Shown: one piece after another, positions 11,706-22,865 of the stretch
Numbering within the stretch: the first letter of the stretch is position 1
Layout of the letters: each line of letters begins with the position of its first letter
DNA from: Cylicocyclus nassatus
Taxonomy: Eukaryota > Nematoda > Chromadorea > Rhabditida > Strongylidae
Length of the DNA: 64,000 nt
Reading direction: 5' to 3'
Assembly (NCBI GenBank): GCA_958299035.1
Contig: CATQJL010000305.1
Span: 33,617,733 to 33,681,732 of the forward strand
Notes under the pieces: generated by a model
Seen by the model: only the letters and a program-made list of their open reading frames with translations
Databases searched by the model: none
What the model was told of the DNA's origin: nothing
Position numbers and translations under genes: made by a program

Positions 11706-12509
11706 AAGCTAACGTTGAATCGTATTCTAGAGAAATTTGAACATCATATTCCAATGCTCATACAGAGGTCTACAAGCGATTTGTGACATGTTGAGCAGAG
11801 GCAACAAAAACTTGTGTATTGTCGAGTAAATTTGTAAAAGTAATTGCTGTAATTTTAGAGTCACTAAATCTATATTCTCTGAATATGAAACTAATGTTTT
11901 CTCTCGTAACTGCTCCCCCCCCCCCCCCGTCTTTTAATACGAGTGAGTTTACTGCCATTGTGATCTTTGTAAATATGCATATTGCACAGCAATTGGGCTA
12001 CTTCATGACTTTTTACATTAGGACTTGTTCTTAAGATGTTTTGGAGCCATGAAATTTGCGGTGATCCACAGGTGGAAAGTTGGGTTTATCGAAAATTCCA
12101 TGTTTCAAAAACTCATTTGCTCTTATCAGCAACATGCTTAGCACTGTCGGGTTAGATGAACAATAGTACGAAGGCTTTCGTTAACTTCGAAGACGGAAAA
12201 ATGAGTTTGAAGGAAAGACGGTCGGCCACCGGGGATCATCAGGGGATCATACAAAAGAAACTGGAATATGCGGCTTGTTCAGTCCCTGTTCAATGTGTGT
12301 ATAGTAAAGGATGGTAAGATTACTTCAGGATAGGTGGACAGCGTGTAATCCGTACAATCAGAGCCTCAAGATGAAGCTTTCATTTGAGCTGCGATACCCA
12401 CCACGGCGGGGATGTTAATGCATGCGGCCCTAAGTGATGCACTTTCGAAACCAACATGAACCTTTTGGAGAAGTTACAAAGTCCTGAACGATGCTCACTA
12501 CGGCAGTTT
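11706..12509. other. Intergenic, with one poly-C run
   Basis: Upstream region of the secreted-protein gene. It contains 15 C in a row at 11914-11928. No exon recognised. Confidence 0.4.
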
Positions 12510-12905
12510 AAAGGTCGCGTCCAGGCAGATCTGGACCTGTGAGGATTTAACGTGGAATATATACTTTTGGGGCCCTAACTAAGGCACTGCCCAAGCGGCA
12601 GCGCAGGTAGTGCTCTAACGGCTGAGATATTCCCCTCAAAACTGGATCCCGCGATCGTATTCCGCATGGATTCATGGCGCAAAGGGTGGATCGGCGCGAA
12701 ACTGCCATGAACCCATGCATACGATCGCGGGGTCCAGTTTTGAGGGGAATATCTCAGCCATTAGAGCACTACCTGAGCTGCCGGTTGGGCAGTGACTGAA
12801 TTGACTGACTGACTTGTGACTGTGTTGGGCAGTTAATTAGGGCCCCAAAATTACTATCCACGTGAGCTCCCCATGTGTCCAGACTTGCCTGGACGCCGCC
12901 TTCAA
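12510..12905. repeat. 396-base foldback MITE with GC-rich arms
   Basis: Left end aaggtcgcgtccaggcagat pairs with the right end (cttgcctggacgccgcctt). A second inner block pairs ggggccctaactaaggcac with the ttagggcccc side. A third pairs the region around 12625-12665 (tattcccctcaaaactgga, then gatcgtat) with 12719-12758. Nearly the whole element can fold into one hairpin. No coding potential. Confidence 0.8.
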
Positions 12906-14080
12906 AATCATGTCATTGGCATTGATGACAACCATTGAACATCTTGCAAAGAAAGACAAGAGTAGATGAAATTATCAAGCAGGCTTAACTAGCTGTACAC
13001 TTCTTACAAATAGAACAACGCACTGGAAGTTATCCAAAGGCTAACAAGGACTATTATTCTTGCAAATTTTGCCCAAAAGATCACTAGTTACTGGCTGTAA
13101 ATCTAAAATATATCATCACCGATACGAAATCAGATTCAGATTACAGTTTCACCTATGGGAGATCGGCAATTGAGAAAAATAAAAGCATATTGCATCCTGT
13201 GAAAAGTTGCAAGAGTTGCGAGGGGTGAATTGTTGGCCCAAATGCTGATATCAGACTGCTTACCAATAAATTATTTTGAATTAGTCGAAAGAGTGAGTAA
13301 AATGTACCAGAATAAATAAGAGAATTCAGCCTAGTGCGAGTTTGTTCCAGAATTCCAAAGGTATAGCATTAATTGCTTAACATTTTATAGTTATATTGTA
13401 GTTTCAAAAGCCTCGTTAATATCTATTCAGTTGATAATAGATAAGTAATACATTGTGAAAATCTTTGTAGAGAAAGGGGAAAAAATACATTTTCAGTCTA
13501 TTTTGGCGAAGAGTATCCCGAAAATTAGACCGAGATATATGTTGTTAGTGTCTTTCAAGTTAAACATGCAATCAACAATATTTTAAGGCAAAATGGGTGC
13601 AACACTTTCTAACATTCTCTAAGATGTACAAATAATCGATGACTATGATGTTTATGGAAATCTAGAACAATCGCAGTAAAGCACATGGATAGAGAGACCG
13701 ATGCTATGGCAGTTCCACCTTTGTCACACCCGATCAACTAGACAACCAACAGTAAGTGGTTGTTCTGAGATTGTAACGAGTTTCTCATTGTGGATTTATG
13801 AGTGTTTGCTTTGTCAGTGAAGTATTCTACAGCGGGCATACAATATCCTCGGAGAGCTCTGAAAGGAAACGAGGAATCAAAGCTAAAAACCAGTCGTTGG
13901 GGACACATCTCTGCTTGTTCTTATAATTTGGATTCGTGTTGAAAAAAAAACCCGAGTTTTCATTGAAGAATCATTATAGAGTTATCACAGAGACTATCAA
14001 GTTACAAAGCAGTATTCTCAGTAGCTTCAGTCAATATCTGATAAACAAAAAAGATCCATAAATGAAGCTTTTGCTATTTA
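12906..14080. other. Intergenic, nothing recognised
   Basis: AT-rich, short open frames only, no splice-supported exon and no strong repeat that I can see. Confidence 0.4.
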
Positions 14081-14580
14081 TTAGGTTGATGCACAATTCT
14101 TGCACAAAAAAATAGAAAAAAATCACTTTAAAAATGCTTAAACTAATCAACTTACACAATATGCTCATGGTTATGTATATCAAAAGTTGTGTTTTATAGT
14201 ATATTTCAGAAAATCAATATGAAACAAAATCAAATTTGATTGTGAAAAATCGAAATTCATTATTCCTAGAGACATCAAACACTACCAACTTCTCCTAGTC
14301 AAAAAGAATAGGTCATAAAACCAAGACCAAAAATAAATTCAAAATTAGTAGACGCTGTAGCAATTTCAGCAACCAAAAATCGAAAAATCACTTTTTGAGT
14401 ATATCTCTTAATCAGTTTAAATCGCTGCCGTATGCCCCTCCGAGGAACTTCATCTCAAGAACCTTTTGAAAGCGCAAAATTTACTCTTTCTATTATCTAG
14501 CAAATCAGAAAATTTCATTGATGCTCGAGAAAGTAAAAGGATTTCGAATATTTTGGTGCAAGAATTATGCATCGACCTAA
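14081..14580. repeat. Mariner-type non-autonomous element
   Basis: Left ttaggttgatgcacaattct and right agaattatgcatcgacctaa are terminal inverted repeats with two mismatches. Flanks are TA on the left and TTA on the right. The open frame inside (minus strand) reads through the inverted repeat and is not a transposase. Confidence 0.7.
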
Positions 14581-14784
14581 TTATAAATCTGCTACATTTG
14601 TGACTTTTTAGCAGAAGCTGAATGCGGAGTGCAGAATATTTACTGTAGAAGTCGAAGGCAATGCTAGTTTGCCTTTTGCCCTTCTCCTGTATGCAGAAGG
14701 AATTTCCTTTTACATCACCAAGATTCACGAAAGGAAAACGGTAGCCGTCATTAAAAATCTGTCGATTATGAATTTAGTGGTTCT

Positions 14785-15216
14785 TTACCAGCAAGGCGCT
14801 TTGCTTTTATACCCCAGGCTCCGCATAAAACTGTAAATCCAAATTGCTTCTACTTTGTTCTGGCAAGAGCGGCGAATAGCTTTACCGTGCATGGCACCTA
14901 AGCTTACCAAAAAAACAAAAAAAAATTTCTTCTACTTCCCTTTGGCTCTTACGCACTCAAGCTATCTGACTAGAGTAGTGCAAAGCGAACTCACATTCAA
15001 AAAGTGTAGAAACACCTTCAAGTTCCCTGTTTACTCTTTGCAATTTGTGAACTGCATTTGTTACATCATGAAGTGTCTCTAGAAGTGATTCAGGATAGTT
15101 ACAAACCCCTAGGTACAGTAGCAAGGAGTGGTTTTTACATCTGTAATTTTCGCTTGAGCGTGATAGAAGTATCTTTGATTTCCTTCAACGTTGAGACATT
15201 TTCTGTGCATGTGCAT
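14785..15216 (-). CDS. Candidate small coiled-coil protein, about 90 residues, three exons
   Basis: Minus-strand exons 15139-15216, 14995-15076 and 14785-14897 join in phase. The middle exon is the convincing part: THLDV-like start, then VHKLQRVNRELEG, a heptad-like helical stretch, followed by a strong GTGAGTTC donor at 14994. The last exon starts after a T-rich tract and a tTTAG acceptor and ends TAA. The 5' end is uncertain: another frame of the first exon is also open and coiled-coil-like (STLKEIKDTSITLKRKLQ), and an open block upstream at about 15250-15340 could be a further exon. No family recognised. Confidence 0.35.
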
Positions 15217-16430
15217 TCAAAGTTTTTTGAATTGGCAGATAACGCTTAAGTTGAAATGAATTAACCTCCATGTACATCGTTTCTTTTTGACATGGGGCGA
15301 AATTTCGCTTGCACCTCCTTCGGGTAAGTGACTTCCTCTCTCAAACTCCCATCTCAAGTACCTACCGGAGGTCATGCAAATCATTGGGACATGCAATAAT
15401 CACGTGCTTTTTAAAATAACTTCTAGGAAATTTTCATTCCTTATACCAAGTATTTACATGTATCTTGCTTCTTTTTGGTTTTTCAGGAACTTTTGCACCA
15501 AGTTGCTTTTGAAAATTTTTTTGAGCCCTTCAATCAAGGATGGCCTAGTCTATGTCGCCGTGTCGTCGACGCAGCATATACCGGCAGTTATGAGGGCAGT
15601 TGTTGATTACAGATTGGCAAAGATGCTTTAGGGTGCTTTACAATGCCAACATTGGTAAGTTTTATCACTTCAGGTTGCTTTGGAGAATTTTCGATTTTGA
15701 AAATTTCTACTGAAAAAAAAACGAATTGGAGTGCCACTTGTGGAAGCAAGGCGAGGAAAGAATCGACAGTAGAAATTTATCCTTGCAATAAACGACGAAT
15801 GATACTTAGATTAAGGTGAAAGGCCGCAAGCTATAGCAGTAAGCAGCGATCAAATCGCTGTTTTTGATCACTGTCAACTAACTCCAAATGATGTTCATCA
15901 AGGAAACCGAAGGGAATGGAAAGAAAAAATGTCACAAAATTGATTCGCTTAATCGGATTTTTAGAGTTGGAGGAATTTTGTGGGATTTTTTCGGTTGGGA
16001 ATTAGCGCAGGGAATTCCTAGGACACTGTGAGGGCTATGGAAGCATATGTATACATTTTACAAACGTATATTCGTATTTTTCATCATTTCCACTTTTGTA
16101 TAGATTCTTTTTTTGTATGTAAAGTGGGGCGAAAAAGTACAAAATCCAGAACGCGAGACAAACACAAAGTGAAAAGCACAAAAATCATCACGTAACTCAA
16201 TGTGGTTTTGAAAATTTGAAAAGAATTAGCGTGACTTTTGCACGGTATGTATTAGCTAGAGTAGTACTACGATGAATATTTCAGAAATTTTTCTGATAAG
16301 AATCCTTGAGTTTTTTTCTCTTACTCTTTCATCTTTCCCACGATGTTGGCAAACAGAGCTTTCAAAAACTGTGATTCCAGTTTGCTGTCCGCTCCAGAGG
16401 TTTCTCAACAGAAGTAATCCTTGATGTCTA
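15217..16430. other. Intergenic, possible extra exon of the minus-strand candidate
   Basis: The minus strand at about 15250-15340 has an open frame (EEVTYPKEVQAKFRPMSK) that might be an upstream exon of the 14.8-15.2 kb candidate. The rest is AT-rich sequence with nothing recognised. Confidence 0.3.
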
Positions 16431-16494
16431 AGTGCTGAAGCAGCAACATTATCTCAACTTTTGTTTCCAAGTTCGAAGTTTCCTGTTAGATTTT

Positions 16495-16700
16495 CTCACT
16501 TCTACTTTATATACAAAGCTGAATGCCTGTTTGTCTGTATGTCTGTTTGTACGTATGTTCCTAGTAGAAAATTTTATTTCTAAACCGATCCGGACCAAAT
16601 TTGCACACATACACTTCGGGGCCCGGCGGGTGTCACAGGCTATTTTTCGTCATCGATCGATATCGATTTTATCGATTTTATCGATTTTTTGCAAAGTCTG
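16495..16700. repeat. Dispersed repeat with a short ATCGATTTT array
   Basis: Contains tgtttgtctgtatgtctgtt and ccgatccggaccaaatttgc, a style of motif that recurs in worm dispersed repeats, and then three tandem units of about 9 bases (cgatatcgattttatcgatttt...) at about 16655-16690. The neighbouring 17190-17280 stretch has a similar gttcgtatgtaagtatgtgg motif. Confidence 0.45.
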
Positions 16701-17418
16701 AGCTTCGGGGCTGGGAGTTGGCACAGGATAAGTGAGCATGTGATAACTACCACAGCGGGAATAAGTAGTTGGAGTTGGTATATAGAAGTGGGCACAGAGA
16801 AAGATTGTACAGGAATAGGGATAGGAGCTTTATCATAGTGTTTTGACAGGGCCGGGCGGAGCCGAGTAAGCCAGCCAGTAGTGAATATTGATGGAAAGAT
16901 AGGAGTAAGATAAGGGGCGTTTTTGCTATGGCTCAAAACAGACAGTAACCCTGTTCAGGTAAACTTTATTCAGGGGATGCTAACCTACAAAACCATAATG
17001 AGAACGGCGTGTTACCGTACAAGCTGAGATTCTCGATAATGTTTGAGGAAGCTGCTCTAGATTCTCATTCTGTTGCAAAGTCCGTCTTTTCTTGGGCTGA
17101 ATACAGAACTCAAGGTCTCTTGAGGATATAAAACTTTATTGCTAAGAATGATGGAAGCAAAGAACTTCACAATAATGAAATCTATATACAAATAAAACTC
17201 AATCTCTGTAAATTTGTTCGTATGTAAGTATGTGGCTTATAGACTCCTTTGTTTGTGAACCAATGAGGCTGAAAATTGCTCCCCTATAAATGGGGCCAGA
17301 CGCAGAAGATAGGCTACTTTTTGCGACGATTCACTGAGTCCTTCTATCGGTTTATTGATTTGTTTACTCATGTAAGGGGAGTAACTTACCAATCATTCCT
17401 GGATCTTAGTTGGGTAAG

Positions 17419-17431
17419 CGGGGGGGGGGGG
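17419..17431 (+). repeat. Poly-G run
   Basis: A run of about 13 G following agc and preceding ataaaaatc. It is one of several G or C runs in the window; length may be variable or affected by sequencing error. Confidence 0.6.
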
Positions 17432-17563
17432 GATAAAAATCATTTACATTTTGCAGCGAGGAGGATCCGGTTCTTCGAGGCGGGATATGTCGCAAAGGCG
17501 CTTCTTCAGATATGGATAAGGAAGGTGAGTCTTGATGCTTTTGGATTCTAATGCCTTCACCGG

Positions 17564-17613
17564 GCATTAAGAGCCCGCTTCCCGGGAAGGATCGGGAAGC
17601 GGGCTCTTAATGC
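17564..17613. repeat. Perfect 22-base hairpin stem
   Basis: gcattaagagcccgcttccc is followed after about 10 bases by its exact inverted copy, ending in taatgc. The stem is GC-rich and the loop about 6-10 bases. It lies inside repeat unit A and is absent from units B and C. Confidence 0.75.
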
Positions 17614-18343
17614 CATCGGCCATCTAGTGCTTGATAAACTTCAACTCGCGAAGAAGTCCAGCGCTAAACTGTCAACTTCTAAATTTCACTTCTTCAATTG
17701 AAAATATTCAACAACGTCTATTTTATCCTTATCATGTTTGTAGGAAGAAAACGATTTTGAAAAAGAATAACAAGCCCATAAAAATTCTACAAAGAGTCAA
17801 ACCGAACATTTAATTTTCCTTGTGTAGCCGTTTCATATGTCGAATTATTAGGGTAGTGAATCTCTTTGAGATGCAGAAAGCAATGGAGAATTTGAGTCTT
17901 TCCAAATCATAAAGCAGTTTCTCCACAGCTCTCTTTGCTCCTCGTCAAGGATGTGCATGCATGAAAGCCTAATCACTAGCCTTAGTCTTATACCATAGTT
18001 TAAAACAATATGTTTTTTGTGTGCGTGATCTTTTCAAGCTTGACGCTTGTATCATATGAGCATTTGAGCAGCCTGTTGTATATTCAATTACAGAACAAAA
18101 GCGATTTCATGCGACTAATGTTAAGAAGCAAATTGGAATGTGTCTTCAATATGTAAAGTTATGTAAGTTGGACTGTGATTGCAGAAAAGCATTTTGAAAG
18201 TGTTGATATAGTCTTCTAAGTTTCTTCGTTCGGTATTGTGTTTCTCCTGAAGAGAATATCCAAGTCAAATTTGCTGCTATATCTGGCTGCAAGACGCCCC
18301 GCATCCTCTCTAATGTGCCAAATTTAATCAGCAAAGATTCTAC

Positions 18344-18350
18344 TATAAAA
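18344..18350 (+). promoter_or_regulatory. TATA-like box of peptide gene A
   Basis: TATAAAA follows a conserved block (aatcagcaaagatt) that is also found before TATAAAA at 24164 and 56315 in units B and C. It lies 157 bases before the peptide ATG, and an acceptor (atattacag at 18465-18475) sits between, so the start of the message is probably trimmed by trans-splicing. Confidence 0.5.
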
Positions 18351-18506
18351 ATTAGCTTTGCTACATTCGCTTTCATTTTGATCTTCATACTCTAGTGTGT
18401 ATTTCTCAATAATTTTTGTTCTTACTGACTCGTTATCATGACTCCATCAACACAGAGTATAAATATATTACAGGCAAAATTCTAACAAGAATTGCTAGCA
18501 TCAAAG

Positions 18507-18740
18507 ATGTTTTGGAAAGCTATCATGGTGCACTGTTCAATTTTTCTTACACAAGCTCCTAACAGTAATTTCGACACTCCCCTTTAGGTCGCAGTCGCTT
18601 GCCTCGCCGAAATATCCGCGGGATTCCGGGGACGCAGAGCGTATAACATGAAGTATCCTTACGTACCAAGGCCGCACCATCCAGACCTCGGCTTCGCATA
18701 CGATGACAGCAGACCGTGGATTATGAAAAACTGGAAATAG
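18507..18740 (+). CDS. Secreted peptide of the MFWKAI family, copy A (57 residues)
   Basis: Exon 1 is 18507-18527 (MFWKAIM) and exon 2 is 18588-18740, joined over a 60-base intron ending ccctttag. The signal sequence is MFWKAIMVAVACLAEISA; the predicted mature part is about 39 residues, starting GFRGRR and containing YPYVPRPHHP and a C-terminal PWIMKNWK. The chain is basic and rich in Tyr, Pro and Trp, with no Cys outside the signal. An acceptor-like atattacag is 32 bases before the ATG, as in copies C and D. The three paralogues have the same exon 1, intron place and flanks. Function is unknown; a secreted effector, antimicrobial or neuropeptide-like role is possible, but no classical Gly-Lys-Arg amidation site is seen. 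Confidence 0.75.
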
Positions 18741-18973
18741 TTTGTAATTCAAACTAGTGAATTTTCAGACATTGAAAGGTTTAACAAATCGCTTTAATAC
18801 TTTATCTAGAGGATTTAACTTCAAAAACAGTACTTTCTAGTGCGCAGGTTGCAGAGAGTACTGAGCTTATAAGGAGGCTTCTCTGAAACTTGATATTGTT
18901 TCTGGAGAGGTCTAGTAAATGAATAACGTGTGAGAAAAGCATTGAAGCTCGTAGTTGTACAGCAACTATACTA

Positions 18974-19891
18974 TTGGGTTGTTGCAAAAGTTCTGCCCGT
19001 TTTCGGTACCTTTTTTTGAACTGCCGATTTTGGAGGTAGAAACCATTTTTCATAAACAATGCTTAAATCATTCAAAAGCTCTTTTCTTCTAGTTTTCAGG
19101 GATATTTTCTTTTCATAGATCTTTGTTTGCTGTGTGGTTGCGTACTTTGAGAAGACAGCGAAACAAATGTGAAAATTTTCATCTTTGCTCTATCGCCGCG
19201 AAATATAAAGCCAAAAGAAAAAAAATTTTTTTTTATTATACATAATGTTTGCTGGAGACTTGTGCTACAGAATGCTCATCGAGATATGATTTCAGAAAAA
19301 TTTTGAACTTGCAGTTTTTTAGCTCAAACATAACCTGCCTTTATGGTCCCTTCAAGTCGCGTAAAAATCTTAAACATATCGCAATAGCGGAACTTTTACT
19401 CTATATAGTAAGATTGGAGCTAGAATAACTGCTGCAAGAAGAACGAAAAGATTTCCTGATTTCTCAACGGCGAATAAAATCAAAAATGTCAAAAAATTGC
19501 ATTTTTTGCCGCCTCAGAAGGAGCAAAATAAGTGGGCCCTTTCGGAATTTTTAGCAGAAAATTTTTATGAAAGAGTTTGATGAAATCCAAAGTTAGCGGT
19601 ACTGCCCAGTCGACTATGGGCTGCACTGTGAGCAATGCTTGTGCAACTCAGCTATATTCCAGATCAAGTTATGCTTTTGCAAAGTGAAGGTTTTTACAAG
19701 GAATTGTTTCTGGATTTTCGCCTATAAAATCTTCTCCACTGTTACTGCAATAATCTTAAAGAGTGCGCAGAATAGCCAAAGATTTGCAGTTGTAATACAG
19801 TTTATAGCAATTGCAAAGATTATTTCTGAGAAGAGTTACGGTGAATCAAAGTCAAAGTTTGAAAACGGGTAGAACTTTTGAAACAACCCAA
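18974..19891. repeat. Mariner-type non-autonomous element, TA target site
   Basis: Terminal inverted repeats ttgggttgttgcaaaagttc at the left and its complement ending aaacaacccaa at the right, each flanked by TA (18972-18973 and 19892-19893). Inner repeat similarity includes gcccgttttcggtac versus gaaaacgggtag. No transposase frame is intact. Confidence 0.75.
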
Positions 19892-19898
19892 TATTATA

Positions 19899-21747
19899 TT
19901 AGGTTGTCGGCAAATTAATGCAGTTTTGATTTCAACCGCAATAAGTCATACACTTCTCCTTTTCAAACAGATCGCAAAGTACCATTCGATAGAACAAAGC
20001 AAGCTCTACAAGATGGCTCTTTTGCTTTAGCAACAGCTCTGACCCATCAGGAGTTTTGAGCCAAAAACTAAAAAGATTCAACTGCCCGAAAGTTTGAGAA
20101 AGATAGCAACCAGTTCATAAAAGCCCTACAAAATTCTAACTTGTTCACGAAAGCACTATCCACATAAGACATCTATATACGCCGTTGCCGTATTTTTTCT
20201 CTAACAGAAATTAAGGAAGCTGTGAGCTTCGTGCATTTGCCGGAGTGGTGCTGTGCCGTCCTAACCTAAGTAGTTGTATACTACAAATCTGTAGAAGTAC
20301 AAACGTAAATTTTCAACTCTCTACAAGCTTTGTTTTTCGAGAAGTTTGAATTTTAGCTTGGACCGACCAAGAAAAGCTATGTACGATATTTCTCGAGAAT
20401 CAAAGCTTGTGGAGAGCTAAAAACTTACGTTTGTACTTCTACAGACTTGCAGCATACAACTAATCAAGTGGGGACAGCACAACGTCACTTTGGCAGAGCT
20501 GCGAAATTTTCCGTTCCCTTGATTTCTAACAAAGAGAAATACGGCAACGGCGCATTTAAACGTCTCATGTGTTTTGCAGGATTTTTCTGAAATGAGTTGC
20601 GATTTTCCTCGATTTCTTAAACAGTTGGATATTTTTACAGGGTGTCCCAAAAGCCTTTAAGCCTAGTATTTCCTCAGCTGCAACTGTACGAAGCAACATA
20701 GTCACATGAAATTTAGCAGGAATCTTGTGAAGAACCTACAAAATAACAAGGTACACTCAGTTTTTGAAAATCCCTTATTCGGCCTTCACACAAGCTCTCA
20801 CACTCTTGCGCGACGCATGCACCGTGGCAGACAGATAGTTGACGTCGAGAACGTCTCACATCTTCTGCAGCAAGCGTTCCAGACTGCCCAAAATTGAGTG
20901 TGGAACAGAGCAAGCCTTGCTCTCCATGACTGATCACAAAGAAAAGTTAAAAGCTCTCAGACCGACGATTAAAAGCACGTTGATCTGAGAAGACGTCTGT
21001 GAGATTTACCAAATGTGTCAAACTGCAGCAATCAAGTTTTTGATAACATCAAAAAAACAGCAATTTTGGTGTGCATGGAATGACTTTAGAATGATATTTC
21101 AGTAAAAAATGCAGAGCTTAAAGCTAGAATTAGTGGCTCAAATTGAATTGGTGTTTAAGTTTCCAGCTTCCTTGGATTTTCTCCGAGAACTTTTTCTCCT
21201 TATTGACACGGCGCTACTTGAGTGTTTGTATCTTAATCCTGCATTAATGAATAGAGACTACTGATTAGTTTTGCACTGTTGACGTAGAGTAAAGCTAGCT
21301 CTACAATATGCAGTTCAGGATTTCGCAAGAGCTTCGAAGGCAAAAGAGCTATAGATGTTTGAGTAAAGGGTAAGTTAACATTGTGTCGTCCTCAAAATCG
21401 TAGTACTGTTTGCTCCAAGAACAATATCTTGAGAATGTGTGGAGCAAACTGTATGATTTTCTTGAGAAATACTAAAAACTAGACAAAGTACTCGTAGGCA
21501 AAATTTAACTGAAAAGCGAAGAATACTAACAAAGTTACTACGTTGGGAAGTTAGGCTCAAAGACTTTTGGGACTCCCTGTAGTTTTTGGCTCGGAACTCG
21601 AGGTAGATGAAAGCTCTTGCAAAACAAGATCTCCTTCTTGTAGAGATTGCTCTATCGAAAGGTATTTTACAACCTATTTAGGAATGAGAATCGTATGACT
21701 TACTGCGTTTGAAAATCAAAACCTGCATTAATTTCCGGACAACCTAA
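19899..21747. repeat. Long foldback element (family F1), itself invaded
   Basis: The ends ttaggttgtcggcaaattaa and ttaatttccggacaacctaa are inverted repeats, and the arms remain similar for about 170 bases (both hold the cgatagarcaaagcaagctcta motif and aagtcatac). Other members are at 33976-34916 and, truncated, 54352-55040. A different element (20638-21579) is inserted in it. No transposase is visible. Confidence 0.7.
20638..21579. repeat. Nested foldback element with cagggtgtcccaaaag ends
   Basis: Left cagggtgtcccaaaagcctt and right agacttttgggactccctg are terminal inverted repeats, flanked by TA (20636-20637 and 21580-21581). It splits the F1 element around it. Size 942 bases; no intact transposase. 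Confidence 0.75.
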
Positions 21748-22740
21748 CAGAATCAAAAAAATGCAATATGACTGCAAAAAGACAAAGTCTAATACCAAAT
21801 CTTACTCGGTAAAGAATAGGAAGAAAAGAATGGATGTAGTACGCCTCAACAAATGTTTATCCGTGGCATAGGAAAACGGCTCCTAAAAACAACAAATTTA
21901 TACGAAAGCAGTGTACACACGTCGAATTGAATCATGTGAGGGAAACGCTTCCTCAAAATTTCGCCTCCATATTGCTTTATGATCTTGATTTTTGATATTA
22001 GATCTGAAGTGAGAAACCCAAAAATGTACAGAACGTCTTCTTGAAGTCTTTTTTGATAAAGATGGGCAAGTGCTTTTTTGCCCATTCTCTCAGTCAATTT
22101 TCTCCTCTCGAAAACAGTATTCCAAAAAAAAACTATATCGAGTCAATGGGCCTGATCGTAGGCCATACAGTAATTTTGACATGGACTTTGCCACTATTTT
22201 GATAGATGTGGCCAAAACCAAATTCATCAAGAAACGCTTTCTTTTCCAAAATAAGCCATCTAACAGCGCATGGTTGATAATGATCACATTATACATTAAG
22301 GATTGAAATGTGTGAAATCGAAACTACTTCAAATGATATCATTAACTTGAAGCTTTTCTTTTCTGAAACCCGAATAGGCGCTCAAAAGGATTTTTGCGTC
22401 TGATTTTGCGCTTGCACAAAAATATTCGAGTTGTCAGGACCAAAATAATCGGTAAGTACATTTCATATTTGATGATGGCAAATTGGAAAAAAATAAAGCA
22501 TTTGCCGAATACATGTCGTTCGATGTGCAACCGCTAGTAACAGAAAAATGAAGTCAATTGCAGTTTACATCGACAGGGGATCCAGCGTTGTCGACAATGA
22601 TAATAGCGGTTGGCTTACCAAACTGAAAGAAAAACCAGATGAAATAGATGGAAGTATGAGACAAGTCGAAACCTGGCCCTATCGAAAAGTTGAAGGTCGC
22701 GGTACTCCAACGCCGCTAAGGAAGTCATAATAAGTCGGTT
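21748..22740. repeat. Dispersed repeat R1, copy 1 (uninterrupted)
   Basis: Matches 36093-36820 plus 37601-37740 along its length: the tgtagtacgcc block, the cttgcacaaaaatattcgag block, the aataaagcattt block, atgaagtcaattg, and the gcggtactccaacgccgct end. Copy 1 lacks the two insertions present in copy 2 and so shows the empty sites. Confidence 0.65.
22548..22730 (+). CDS. Possible 60-residue open frame in repeat R1
   Basis: An ATG-led frame starting MKSIAVYIDRG, preceded by an acceptor-like taacag. Its second half (around EIDGSMRQVETWPYR) has a recognisable but stopped counterpart in R1 copy 2 (EIDETMRQIE, then stop). The coding reading is weak: there is no signal peptide or known domain, and conservation could come simply from repeat homology. 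Confidence 0.2.
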   Translation: MKSIAVYIDRGSSVVDNDNSGWLTKLKEKPDEIDGSMRQVETWPYRKVEGRGTPTPLRKS

Positions 22741-22865
22741 CTGAAATGTGGTAGTAATTTAAGTGCAGGTGCGGTCATGGTTTCACAAAGTAGGGGCTTT
22801 TGAGATACAACACACAGTCCAAAAAATTTTAGAAGAGCAAATTTACAAGTGCAAAGAAAAAATCA

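Larger units (their letters stand above)
16960..18960 (+). repeat. Repeat unit A carrying a secreted-peptide gene
   Basis: A diverged copy of the units at 22866-24240 plus 29558-30240 and at 55045-56990. Shared landmarks in order: aagctgagattctcgataat, an 'atggaagcaaag' block, a 'caacttctaaat' block near 17670, an 'aggatgtgcatgcatg' block near 17950, the TATA-containing block, the peptide gene, and the 3' flank ending in tctggagaggtctagtaaat. The unit carries extra sequence in its first part, including a poly-G run and a hairpin. Confidence 0.65.

Noticed and set aside
19639..21560. Open frames within the 19.9-21.7 kb foldback elements
   Set aside because: They have no transposase motif (no DD34D/E pattern) and lie in inverted arms, where complementary frames are expected on both strands.
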